This document shows, one piece after another, positions 10,293 to 20,619 of a stretch of 64,000 bases of DNA. The DNA lies in contig CALYLX010000128.1 in assembly GCA_944990035.1 (NCBI GenBank), positions 1-64,000 on the forward strand, written 5' to 3'. Position 1 is the first letter of the stretch. Every line of letters begins with the position of its first letter. The DNA is from Clitopilus passeckerianus. Lineage: Eukaryota > Basidiomycota > Agaricomycetes > Agaricales > Entolomataceae. A program made the position numbers and the translations under genes. Below the pieces are notes generated by a model that saw only the letters and a program-made list of their open reading frames with translations, was not told the origin of the DNA and searched no databases.

Positions 10293-10764
10293 CAAGAGTG
10301 CCAGAACAGCGCTCAATTGCTTCTGCTTAGGTAAGGACAATGTGTCTAGCAGTTTGATAGAAGAGGCGAGTTCTTTAAGGAACTCCTTTTTTGCTCACTG
10401 TCCTTAAACAGGGTGATATGCTCTGCCTCCAGCTTAACAGGCTGAATGGGGAGTGTGACGGTGAGAGAAGCATGATCAGAGGGACCCTTCCACTCAGTGA
10501 CCACACTATGCAATGTCCCAGCAGCACAAGCCAGAAGGAGGAAGAACAAGTCAATGACAGATGGTCTGAGATGACAGCAAAGTGGGTAGGAGTGCGCTCT
10601 GGAAGAAGCTAATCTCCAGCCCAAGGTCAAGCGCAACATCACACAGTTCAGTTGCAACATCACACAGTTCAGTTGCAACATCATTTGGATCCCAGACTGA
10701 CAACTTGCAGTTAAAGTCCCTGCCATGCAAAGCATGCTTGGGAGGCAAGGAGCATTGTCACAGA
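10293..10764 (-). mobile_element. LINE-B, proximal half: apurinic endonuclease domain
   Basis: On the - strand this encodes the C-terminal part of a LINE endonuclease. It has GRDFNCKLSVWDPND (the GDFN-type metal/catalytic block, near 10690-10730) and, later, EWKGPSDHASLTVTL with the SDH catalytic motif (near 10470-10500). It then runs into KLEAEHITLFKDSEQK before the gypsy insertion at 10292. The text resumes at 3373 on the other side. Upstream it is cut at 10764 by the A tail of LINE-C. A 21-bp in-frame tandem duplication is present. Confidence 0.8.
10633..10674 (-). repeat. 21-bp tandem duplication inside the LINE-B endonuclease
   Basis: Two exact copies of a 21-bp unit (GCAACATCACACAGTTCAGTT on the + strand), giving a duplicated 7-residue block DVATELC in the - strand frame. 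Confidence 0.9.
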
Positions 10765-12490
10765 GCCAGCGAATAGCTTTTTTTTTTTTTTGATCAAAGC
10801 CCTACGCCCCCGGAGGGGGCGTCTGACAATTTATATTCCGGCGCCCAATCGCAGTCCAGTCGCAAGTATTTAAATACATGCATTGTATACTAATGTATGT
10901 AAACCGTGTTTGTCAAGTAAACTACACTGAATACAAGGTGCACCAAAGAGCAAGCTAGTGTGGCCCCCAAGAATAAATCTGTCAATGAGTATGGTAGCGC
11001 GCAACACCCCGCAGAAGCAGCAAGAACCCTGGAAGCCAGGCTCGCCGCTATATGAAGGATGGAGCACTGGCGTCTTATGCATGGAAAGTCATGCCAGACG
11101 CTTTGGCTTGTTCTCTGCGAACAAATTGGTGTGCAACTGGCACCCAGACAAGATCGTCTGGGCGCGGTGGTGCAGTGGAGCCTGTTACAGGCATTTCTCG
11201 GTGGTGGCCTCCAACAGCGGGAGGGGCGCCAGGTGCATGTGTGGGGGCCTTGTCAGGCGGGCCACATTGCCGTGTCTTCCTGGTCTCAGGAAACGGCGGT
11301 GGAGGCTATTGCGATGGGAACACAAAGTGGCAGGGTTGTTCTCAGGAAGAACAAGAAGGACAACAGCTCCTGGCGCAAGCGCTGCCTGGGCCATCGTTCG
11401 AGGTGCGCGCACTGGTGGAGGATGTGTTCCCTCGTTTCCAGCACGCCCCAATCGCATGCACAAGGTGTCTCCCCATCAAGGTTGAAGCGTGCGCGAATTC
11501 AAGTGGGCCTTAGGGAGACATCTTTGTATGTAAGGCACAAGAAGTTGTTGCCAGAGTAAGAAGGCTGCTGCAGTAGACAAGTCCACTCATGCAGCATTCT
11601 ATTCACAGCGCGTTCCGGGCATACCAAGGAATGTCTGGGGTTGGTTGCCAGCACCCACCCGCAGGCCAGTGGCCGCCAAGTGAGCCCGGTGATGAATGTC
11701 CCAGTTGAGTCTTGAAAGGACATGGACAAAGTGGACACACCTACCAGCGTCGCCCGAAAACCAAGCACGTAATTTGGAGCAAATGGACAGTGAGTGTTCT
11801 TGCCCAGAATGGAGAGACAGGTCTAAAGCCAAAAGGATGGCTTTAGTCGAGTCTGAGAGCACAACTATCTTGACACAGTTGTCGCGCAAAACAGCCTTGC
11901 GTATGGACAAGTCAATGGCTGCGAGTTCAGCATCATCAGAGAGGACCCTGCCTGACGCCATAGTGTATTCTCTGGCCCAAAGGTGCCATAAAGGAGGAGC
12001 AGGCAGCAACCGCTTGGTGCTTCCTGCTTTTGGGAACAGACGTGTCAGCTGCCACTAACACCATAGTGTCAGACAGATCTGTGTCAGTGCGAATCACCTT
12101 CAGGTGGATGCCACGAGCATCAAGGCATCCTTAGATGCTGCAATGATGGTGTCAAATGTAACCCTGCCAGAGTGCATATCCAACAGGCGAAGGCCTGGGA
12201 CCCCTTCTCCACGGACAGGGTTGAGAGGCTCAGAGACGCGCATAGCATGTGCATCAGAATCCACAACTGTAGAGAGCAAGTTACCACGCACGCGTCGCGA
12301 CAAGTTGGAGAGAGACGAAGAAGACGCATTGTCCCTCATACCGCTGCTGCTTGTCACTAATAAGTGATAGCGTTGGATGGTTGCTTATCAGGTGCCAACG
12401 CGTGCCTGGCCACGCTTGACAAGTTTCCTGATGTGCAAATGAATGGGAGGAGACCAGGGATAGACTCCTCTCTCCCGGCGATGTGCGAAA
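10765..12490 (-). mobile_element. LINE-C: 3' part of a non-LTR element (RT end, RNase H, 3' UTR, A tail)
   Basis: The T run at about 10768-10780 followed by GATCAAAGCCCTACGCC is the reverse complement of the LINE-A tail. From there the - strand gives the 3' UTR, the zinc-binding segment and an RNase H domain (11599-12009). The 100-odd-residue RNase H core is identical at protein level to LINE-A. The match continues to the CTTTCGCACATCGCCGGGAG block at 12475-12490, which corresponds to about 1090 in LINE-A, then stops abruptly. Compared with LINE-A the 3' UTR differs at roughly one base in ten by eye, whereas the RNase H core is nearly identical. Confidence 0.87.
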
Positions 12491-14140
12491 GCACGCTTCG
12501 ATCTCTTACCACCACCATCAAAGTGGTGATCTCGCACTATTCGCTCAATATCTTGCACAATTCTTGTCGGATCGACACCAACCTATGTCTGGGAGTTCCT
12601 CTGGAGCTCGCCGCTATGCCTCCAACCCCGATCTGGACCGATCACATCGGATCCCACTCGACGTCGAGATGTCCTCTGAGGAGGATGAACTTAATCTCTC
12701 TGAAGGAGCACCCTGGCAACAGGTCCCTGCTCGTTCTACTACTGCCCCTCCGCGCATTAGAGCGCCCCTGGGCATTGCTGAAGGTGAAGCCATTCTTGCT
12801 TCTCGCGCTGCAGCAAGGCAAAGCGCAAGAAGAACAGTGACTCCTCCTCCCACCGAGCGCACTGGCTCTCCAGAAAAGAGACAGCGGGCTGGTACTATCA
12901 CCCCGGCTTCTGTTGAACAGCAAGCCCTCTCCTACTGAGGAACCAGTACCTGGTCCTCAGTTTCATCACCTCCCACTCCTCTGCCCTCTGTGGTGACGCT
13001 TGAAGCATGTGGAGAAACCATTCAACTTGTCTCTGCACAAGTTGAATCTATTCGTGAGCAGGGCCTCTCTCTGAGGTTCCTGCCTCTGCCAACGTTGGTG
13101 CTGCGCTTATTCGGCTTGTCCGGGTGGCTGGTGCTAGCGGTCTTCTTCGGGCGGCGGTTAACGCCAATCCCAATATTCAGGCGGGTTTCAGCAATTTGGG
13201 GGCACGCTCCTCAAATTTGGCCCTCAACCCTCCTCAACCCCTAATCCTACCCCGGCGCTCTTGCTCCTGCTCCGTCCGCCTCCACTCACGTCTTCGGCCT
13301 AACCCGGGTCGGAAGACTGCACCTCCTCCCGTTCCTCCCGGAACCCGGCTCGTCCCTATGGGCGCCTGTCAACGTGGCAGGTGCTGCTCCATCTAGTGGT
13401 CGTGTGAAGGTCTTGCCCAAGGCACCTTTGCACACGTTGTCGCAACCGCAACAGCAGCTAACGCCGCTGCTGCGCCTGCTCCTCCACCCCACCGTTAAGC
13501 GCTCTGGCGCTAAAGTGGGTGGCGACATCACTGCTCTGGCCGCTCTTGCTAGGGCCTATCCCAATCTGGATGCTGAGCAACTTGCTCGCATCCACTGAAG
13601 GCCTCTAGCCAGCCTTCTCTGCACCCAACCCTACCCAGGTTAAGGTGCAGTCCACCACACATGGTCCTTCTAAGAGGATCATCGCTATCCATTCTGCGAC
13701 TGTCGCTGCTTCTGTCTCTCTTGAGACTGTTGTGGCGACGGTCAATTGTGGCCTCACCAAGAGGTCAAAACTCCGCATGAGACTGCCTCCCTGGTATGGG
13801 AGGCTACTTCATGCACACCACTCAGGCCCAATGCTGCCGACCTTGAGATTGTTTCCGGGTGGCTGGTCAAGGCCTTCCCAGCTGGCACCCCCACTTTCAC
13901 GTGGGCCGCAGTGCGGTCCTACCTCAAAATTGTCAATGCCCCTACTCTCTATCGACGCCGACGGGAGGAGGTCACCCTATCCCGCCCTGCCATTGAGTCT
14001 GTACTCACTGCAGGTGACACCCTTCACGGTGCACAGCTGGCTGCCCCTCCGCGAGTTGTTCACAACTCAAAGACGGCCGACTCCTGCACTGTCTTCTTCG
14101 AGGTCTACACCCGCCGGGGTGCTCGCTCCGTGACCTACTG
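12491..14140 (+). mobile_element. LINE ORF1 (gag-like) fragment in inverted orientation
   Basis: On the + strand, opposite to the adjoining LINE-C, overlapping frames encode a Ser/Arg/Pro-rich N-terminus (MSSEEDELNLSEGAPW, then PPPTERTGSPEKRQRAG, 12575-12938) and a C-terminal module at 13746-14140 (FTWAAVRSYLKIVNAP, IESVLTAGD, PPRVVHNSKTADSCTVFFE). The latter resembles the ORF1 region of basidiomycete LINEs that precedes the zinc knuckles. The piece ends near 14140 at a TIR element. Frames are broken near 12938, 13244, 13598 and 13746. The ORF1 assignment rests on motif recall, without a search. Confidence 0.6.
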
Positions 14141-14144
14141 TGAC

Positions 14145-14347
14145 TCAAACAATTGTCCGGATGTTTCGCACTTTTTGAGTATTTGCTTAATAACCTTTGC
14201 TATACTAAAGTTTGAATTATAGTGTTGGTACATAAAACAAAGCATTTGATCTCTGCTATAAGAATATATAAAAGTTACATAATTCAGATCAAAGTCTGTT
14301 TAGATATAGTAGAAACAAGTCAGAGATACATCCGGACAATTATTTGA
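14145..14347. mobile_element. MITE 1: 203 bp, 20-bp terminal inverted repeats
   Basis: The ends TCAAACAATTGTCCGGATGT (14145-14164) and its inverse (14328-14347) match at 19 of 20 positions. The interior is AT-rich with no reading frame. It sits exactly between the LINE ORF1 fragment and the copia fragment. A target duplication is not clear; CTGTG occurs on both sides but offset by a base. Confidence 0.75.
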
Positions 14348-15107
14348 CTGTGCTTCCAGAAACACAGACACAGCCCAATTGCAGTGTGCATACCATTATG
14401 GACAAAGCAAAGTCTATGCAACATGAGTCCTGCTTACTTCCATCCTGGTGGGAATTCAGCGCGAACATGCGACTCATCTTATCAATCGCACTCCATCAGA
14501 CGACTCAAGTGGGTTACACCATGAGATCATTCCCAGAAACCGAATATTACTCATTTCCGAGTGTTCAGATGTGGAGCCTACATCTATTTACCTAAGGACA
14601 AATGTGTCAATAAACTATCCCCAAAAGCGAAATGATAGTTTATCTTGGCCAACCTCGTGGCACCAAAGGGTACCTGTTCATGCGGACGCATAACAATACT
14701 CTGTTTATAGGCACCACGGCGACATTTGATGAAACCTTATTCCCAAGGTGCCCTGATCAAAAACAGTGTGGCATTACACGTGTCAGCGATAAGCCAATCC
14801 CTTCGACGGATTTGGAGGATGATACCCCAGATCAACCTATTCCTGAAGAAACGGGGATAATGATAACTCTGGAACAACTCTAGGACCATCACATCCAAGT
14901 GATCACGCTTCACATAATCACTCCCAATCCTCTTCTCCCTCTCCACCGTCCTCACCGCGCTTATCAAGCAAAGATAAGGGTAAACAGTCCTACAGACCTA
15001 ACCTAATAGAAGAGGATGCTCCAAGTGATCCTAACCCGGACATATGGACTCCACCTCACACAATTCCATCACGGAACAACTTTGACCCTCAGAACAGCCG
15101 AGGTGAT
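14348..15107 (+). mobile_element. Ty1/copia fragment: end of integrase and following linker
   Basis: Broken + strand frames give HTIMDKAKSMQHESCLLP-SWWEF, HLINRTPS, SIYLPKDKC-like sequence, then YLGQPRGTKGYLFMRT and NTLFIGTTATFDETLFPRCPDQ (14640-14760). This is the order at the end of a copia integrase core. A Ser/Pro-rich linker follows (SSPSPPSSPRLSSKDKGK, about 14930-14985). No RT or RNase H follows; the element is cut by MITE 2 at 15108. Two or three frameshifts are present. Confidence 0.8.
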
Positions 15108-15394
15108 TCATCAGCAAAATACCTAGCTTACAGCTGCCTTGCCTTGGCTTACCAAAACTTGCAGTTGTCTTGCACCACTCTGCAAGCCACTCAAGGTATA
15201 TAAGCCCTATAAGCCCTATAAGCTAGGCTGGTGTCTTATAGTATGACTTGCAGTCAACTTACTCAAAGTTTTTGTGCTTTATTTTGTGCTAAAAGTTATT
15301 TTTAAACACTAAAAAAAGTTACAAAAATCTGCAAGTAATTTGCAAGACAGCTGCAAGACAGCCTTCTGCAAGTCCAGTGAGATTTTGCTGATGA
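15108..15394. mobile_element. MITE 2: 287 bp, 13-bp perfect TIRs with CTTGCAG subterminal repeats
   Basis: TCATCAGCAAAAT (15108-15120) and ATTTTGCTGATGA (15382-15394) are perfect inverse copies. Inside, the heptamer CTTGCAG or its inverse CTGCAAG occurs many times near both ends, and TATAAGCCC is repeated in tandem near 15197-15225. Short TIRs plus subterminal repeats fit a hAT-like non-autonomous element, but I see no clear 8-bp target duplication. Confidence 0.72.
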
Positions 15395-15605
15395 ACATTC
15401 TAGATATGCTTACATATACATGGTCTGTGCACTCTATCCTTTTGTATAAATACTAGCAGTAGTTTACCTCAATAGAACAAGGAGTTACACTTTTTTTTTC
15501 TCTAGTTCGCTCTCACAGCCTCACTCTACTCTACCCCAGGTTAGTAGTCTTACTGCACCTTCCCTCGCTGGGGGTGTGCCTATTCGACAGGTACAGGTGT
15601 AGACA
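15395..15605. other. Possible LTR-like remnant with TATA signal
   Basis: Contains TATAAATAC near 15445, a T run, a pyrimidine-rich stretch and a direct GGTTAGTAGTC-type stretch, resembling the end of a copia LTR. No second copy lies in the window, so this stays a guess. Confidence 0.25.
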
Positions 15606-17018
15606 GTAGCCTAAAATAATGTATTATACTCAAATATGACTATTCCTACTATTCAAAACCAAGGTAAACTAGATTTTAAGTGAAATGAACCAGGTGGTTC
15701 CTGTGCTAAGTAAGATAAGTGCACTAAGTACTTATCTTAGGCCGGATTGACACTTCCTTGAAGGGGATTTACAGTAAACTGGGTTGATTTAGGGTTTGAT
15801 TTACAGTCACCTCAATCAATTTATACAATCCTCCCAACTGCTCAGCTTAATTTGGCTTCTACAGGCTTGGCAAACACACAGTCAGGGTCATGCTTTCCCA
15901 GCCTCATTTGGTGTATAACGGCCTGTCTTCTGGTCATTTTTCTCTGTGCTAACACGTGTTTGCCTCCTAATAGGCCTTACGAGTGGCCATCTTCATCAGA
16001 AATATAATACATAGTTTTTTTCAATCTTGGCCAACTTAATTGTGTCTTCGGATGTCTTAATTGGGTTTAAAATACAACTAAGTGAGTTAAAACCTGGTCA
16101 AGATGGAACAAGTTATGTTATATTTTTATGATGTTCCAGATATGTCCCGCAACTTCAAGCACTTCCTCTCAATTGACTTTGCCACTAGGCAGTTAATTCA
16201 ATCATTGGAGTGTGGCTCCTGTGTAAAACTAGCTTATATATTACTCTACAAACCTACGAAGATGTTTTATAGCCCTAGTGCTATTTTAATTGAAATTTAC
16301 TGGATTTTTGAATGTATTTAGCTGCTCTGAAAAGAAAATCCTGCCATGCTAGCTTGCCTCATGTCCTTTTGGCTAAGCCCATTGCTTGCCACCCACCCAC
16401 CCATCCTTCTTCTGGCTGCACAGCCCTTTGAAGACCCTTGTTGAGATCATCCGGCATCCTCACAGCCTGCATTCTTGATTTATGGATTTACTGATTGTTT
16501 GTAAATACACCAGAAATAATCATACTTATATCATCCATCAAACTTCATTACACAGCCTGGTGCTTATGTCAGCCTAAAGCTATGATCTTAAACTATATTG
16601 GGTAATACTATTTTGATGATTTTATCAATTTTATTTCTTGAGCTATTAAGGCATCTTTAGAAAAGTAGCAAACATTAGAACATTTTTGTTGCTTACTGTA
16701 GTGAGAAATACTTCTAAATGAAGGAATTGGACTTTGATACAAGGCATCATTTGATCAAAATATTACATGATTAGTCATAGACTATGTTTGTTAGTGATGG
16801 GCCCACACATAAGGTAACACACTAAAATATGTATAGGCCACAAAATAAAGGTTAGGAAATGTCAGCCCACACATGACTTAACATATGTACCCATATGTAT
16901 TAGCCAAAAATTCTTGGTGAAATAGGCTGACCCATGTCTGAGTGTATGTTAAGATATGTATCAGCTGATATTTTCCAATAACAAAAAGATGGGCTGACAC
17001 ATATAATAGTCCCAGCTG

Positions 17019-17053
<35 letters not shown>

Positions 17054-17110
17054 TATCAGCCCATAAATTACACTTGGGTATGTGTTAGCTAAAAATTATC
17101 AGCCAACACA
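15606..17110. other. AT-rich non-coding stretch with palindromes and CAGCC/CACATA motif cluster
   Basis: No credible reading frame. A perfect 10-bp-arm hairpin (TAAGATAAGT at 15711-15720, ACTTATCTTA at 15730-15739) is present. From 16798 to 17110 there are at least seven copies, in both orientations, of a GCCCACACATAA/GCTGACACATA motif around an (AT)n tract, suggesting a degenerate TIR element. Nothing else recognised. Confidence 0.55.
17023..17049. repeat. (AT)n microsatellite
   Basis: About thirteen uninterrupted AT dinucleotides, in the middle of the CACATA motif cluster. Confidence 0.95.
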
Positions 17111-17405
17111 TAAGATACTCCTCAAACACATTTGGGGTCATCACGTGAAAATGCATGACTTTGGCTTGTTTAATTTTTCCAGAATGTAGGGGTGTCTGTG
17201 CTAAAAATTGAAAACTGTAGTATTCAGACAAAGGTTTTTAACATTGATTCATGGTTCTGAATAATTGACAAAGAGGGGTGGATATATCATACAAATTAAG
17301 CAAATGCTCAAATCGAGGCTAGAGTGACGCTCCCTACAGTGAGTTACATGTGGGGTCACAGTCACAGTCTCGTGATGACCTTGAATGTGTTTGAGGAGTA
17401 TCTTA
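17111..17405. mobile_element. MITE 3: 295 bp, TA-flanked, 35-bp TIRs (Tc1/mariner-like)
   Basis: TAAGATACTCCTCAAACACA... at 17111-17145 is the inverse of 17371-17405 with three mismatches, so the ends are AGATACTCC...GGAGTATCT bounded by TA on both sides. TA duplication is the hallmark of Tc1/mariner insertion. The interior is non-coding. It ends only five bases before MITE 4. Confidence 0.85.
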
Positions 17406-17409
17406 CCTG

Positions 17410-17658
17410 CATCAGCAAAGCGGGATATTACTTGATTTAGCTTTAAAAAGCTTAATTGCCTTTAAATGCCTTTAAAAGATGGAAAGGCAATTAAGAGCAT
17501 AAAGATGACATTTTAAAGGAGATTGAAGGAAATTAAGACTGTCAAGAGCACTAAGAATATTGCCTTCACACTCTTAATTGCCTTTACAGCTTTTAAAGGC
17601 ATTTAAAGGCATTTAAGCTTTTTAGAGCTAAATCAAGTAATATCCTGTTTTTCTGATG
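17410..17658. mobile_element. MITE 4: foldback element, 88-bp inverted arms
   Basis: The arms 17410-17497 and 17571-17658 are inverse copies with about eight mismatches over 88 bp, leaving a 73-bp centre. Each arm also has an internal hairpin (CTTAATTGCCTT with AAGGCAATTAAG), so the single strand can fold into a branched structure. The outer end CATCAGCAAA resembles the end of MITE 2. No target duplication seen. Confidence 0.85.
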
Positions 17659-18216
17659 TGAGTGTAAATTAGCTGGCATTCGCTGACACCTACTTGAACA
17701 TCCTGTTTTCATTAGCTAGCATATACTTCAATGTAGGATTTGACTAAAAAGAATGCCTTAGCAGGAGAGGGCAGACCACAAATTATGTCACACACATATC
17801 TGTACAGGTTCTGGGGGCAGCATCCCTTGGTTATCTGCATAATGTCTCAAGTGGGTAAAAAGAGGCACATGCCAGAAAAATATTACTAGTAATATTAGCC
17901 TAAGGTGAAATAAACAAATTACACAAGAGAAAACCTATGTATGGCAACAAGCACCATTAGACTATCAAACGGGCACTCTGACTATGGATGGGGGCCTCGC
18001 AGAGGAAGAAAAATTAATTAATTAATTAAGAAGCAAGAACCAATCAGAATCCTCGATCGCGTCAGTCATGTGCAGTTGATTAAATAGGTATAACAATTTG
18101 CCTTACAGAGTAGGGCGGATCAGAGCAATATCCCATATATAGTATAACATTTCGAACTCAGCTACATCGCTCCACGCCCCCACCCATAGTCAGACTGCCA
18201 TCAAACCAGAATCCAA
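17659..18216. other. Non-coding boundary between transposon block and gene island
   Basis: No gene. It contains a perfect 18-bp palindrome AATATTACTAGTAATATT (17879-17896) and a short ATTA tandem run (about 18012-18029). The last 200 bp probably include the 3' UTR of the RIC8 gene. Confidence 0.6.
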
Positions 18217-20313
18217 TTACATTCCCTTTTCTGCAGCCTGCTGAATGATTTTTCTCATTGGATTCTGATCGGGAGGCAATGCCCCTGTCTTCTCCAGGCG
18301 GTTGAAGAGAACAAAGAGTTTCTCCATTTCTTGTTCTTTTTCTTCATCTGTCATCTCCGGGAGGGGTTCCTTCTGAACTGTGGTTCCTGTTATGGGATTG
18401 ATAGCCGCTCCACCAGGGGTTGTCAATGAAGCTCCTGATGAGCTACTGCTAGAGGCATCTGGTGTAGGGGCACTGAGGACTCCCTTGTGGAAGAGAAAGC
18501 CCGCAACATTGCCGTATCCGACAAGGCCTGATAGTGTAGTGGCTAAAATATTGATGTTAAGACAACGGCGTAAAGGAAGCGTATTTTTAGACCTACCATT
18601 AGAGTCGGACATGGCATACAACATTTCCCCCACCGAATCCTTGAGGCGTGGATGGTACACACTGGCCAATAGACGTAGGGACCTGCCAAGGGTATCAGAT
18701 CTTCCTTCCAAAGGCGAAGCCCGGTCCAAGTCTTCTGGAACGAGCCATTGACGAACGCGGGTTCTTGACCCATCGTCTGCAAGGCAGAAACGTGTGACAA
18801 GAACAACTAGAGGGGAGAGGAGGTCATCCAGTGAGTTGTCGCCGGTCTCTTTCTTAACGGCCTCGCGCACTTCCTGGCTATCGGGGTCGCTGTCGTTGGG
18901 GAAGTGATGGCCAAATGCCACTTCCAAAAGATCCATCGCTTGCTGGAGGACGTCAAACTGTGCTGCCTGGGGTGTGGATGAACGAGAGAACGAGCGTCTC
19001 CCAGCCGCCATAACGGATGAAAGGGCTCTGTCGAGAGTCGATGACTTCGGGGAGGTCGGGGAGGCAGCTTGTGTAGGGGATTCACATCGACTAGCGGATC
19101 TCGGAGGCGTATTGGCGCTGGACGAGACCTTGGAACCGTGAGTGGATGGTGGTGATGGGGTAATATGGCCTCCAAGCCAGACCGGACGCAGGCTTGGAGT
19201 TATGGGTATTGTAATTAGAGAGTGTATGACGTGGGTCAACGGTGCCGATACTGGTGCGGGGTATGACGGTGGGAGGGAGGAGAATACGCGGACCAGCGGT
19301 GGCAAGATTCTGTGGGGAAGTCAGGAGCAGGAACACAAAGAACAGACTTTGCAACGTACCCGTCCAAACGAGGGCTCCAGAAGTCTCCAACCACCTTGGT
19401 TTCTGTCCCGCTCTTAGCCTCCGAGGTCTGCGCGTCGCAGTCAACCATCTTTGGGTAGTGCATTAAAAGGTTAAAGGTAAACTTGAGTAAATCGGTCATG
19501 GCTTCCTTAGCCATCTTGGTTCCAGCCAGAATAGCTGTCGTCATTGAGTCGAGCTTGCTCGCGATGATGTCTACGATTGTTCGCCCATGATGCTTCCCTT
19601 CGACGAGGGTTTGGATGAACGAAGGCCCGGATACCGTGGCGAGGAACAAGATGCGAGAGAGAATGAAAATATGATCAAGAGAGGACGATTTCTACAGCAG
19701 GACTGAGTTGTTTTCCGGAAGACAACGAACAATCTACAACGAACCTCAAGTTGATTTACTGCAATATTTCCACCGTCAACATCCTTCTGGAGGAAAGTGT
19801 CTCTTGCGCTCTCGATGAGTAGCAAGGCGTTGGCTATAATGCGCAATGCTTCGCCTGCAGCCACCGGATCTTCTTTGAGCGATGTCGAGAGAGATAGAAG
19901 TGTTGACAGGTTGGATGCCGAGGAGAGAAATTGGGAACCCGATGGATGCTTTCCGAGGTTCTTGATCGCGAGAAGTGCTTGGGCAGCCTCTGAATGAAAG
20001 TTGTCAGTTGTGTTTGCAAAAGCATTGTTTGCGCATTGCAGGGAAGGGCTCGACTCGCCTTTAGAAGATAAAACGCCCGGTCGGCCGCTTTGACACGTCT
20101 TCAGGTCCTTCAAGAGTGCCTCGATAATACTCGTCCTACTGCTCGAGTCGATTTGGAGAGGGGATGCTATCAATACCTAGATGTCAGTTCTCCGCTTAGA
20201 CCAAAACCGAGAGGCTCTCAATCACCGTCGACGATAGACTGCAGTACATCAGAGACTTGCGACTTGGGAGATGCAGATGAAAGGGCCGAATATGATTTGT
20301 TGATCTCAGCCAT
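18217..20313 (-). CDS. RIC8: Synembryn/Ric-8 family G-alpha chaperone and exchange factor
   Basis: Ric-8 proteins are cytosolic armadillo-repeat proteins that fold nascent G-alpha subunits and catalyse their GDP release. Here the predicted start is MAEINKSYSALSS at 20313. Visible blocks are EALRIIANALLLIESARDTF (early armadillo region), LDHIFILSRILFLATV, MTDLLKFTFNLLMHYPK, ILPPLVRVFSSLPPSYP, LLSPLVVLVTRFC, RSLRLLASVYHPRLKDSVGEML and the closing EEKEQEMEKLFVLFNRLEK. Splicing: intron 1 at 20225-20167 (GT-AG, phase 1), a probable GC-AG intron at 20058-19990, an intron ending TGTAG before KSSSLDHIF, one with CCCCACAG at about 19311, and an in-frame 51-nt intron near 18545-18595. Predicted length is about 600 residues, usual for the family. 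It is tail-to-tail with nothing on its left and head-to-tail with the PDI gene on its right. Confidence 0.87.
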
Positions 20314-20619
20314 AAGTTGTGTCGCTGAGGCGAAGATTAGATTAGCGAATGTTCGTGATCCTTGATTATGCAGTGGGTATCAGGTCTTCGAGAAGAGAAG
20401 AAAGTAGAGGCAATGCGGTCGACAGGTGTATTGGCAGAAGGCTGTTGGCAAAGGCGTGGAATAGACAAGGCGACCACAAGCTTCATATACAACGGAGGCT
20501 GACGCCGGTTGCCATCCTGTCATCTTTGTCACGTTTCTAGCGTCAGATTCGGCCCTTCTTCATTCAGTTCAATTCATTCCAGATTGATTCCAAACAGACT
20601 AATGTACAGTAGATAGGTC

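Noticed and set aside
11052..11559. Long overlapping + strand frames of 150-175 codons
   Set aside because: Antisense of the LINE-C 3' region; they have no independent protein features and mirror the same situation in LINE-A.
16103..16321. 72-codon + strand open frame in the AT-rich region
   Set aside because: AT-rich chance frame with no recognisable motif, no intron-exon context and surrounded by transposon debris.
1..18200. CRISPR-like or phage-type defence features among the repeats
   Set aside because: The repeats are LTRs, TIRs and simple sequence; there are no regularly spaced direct repeats, and the genome is eukaryotic.
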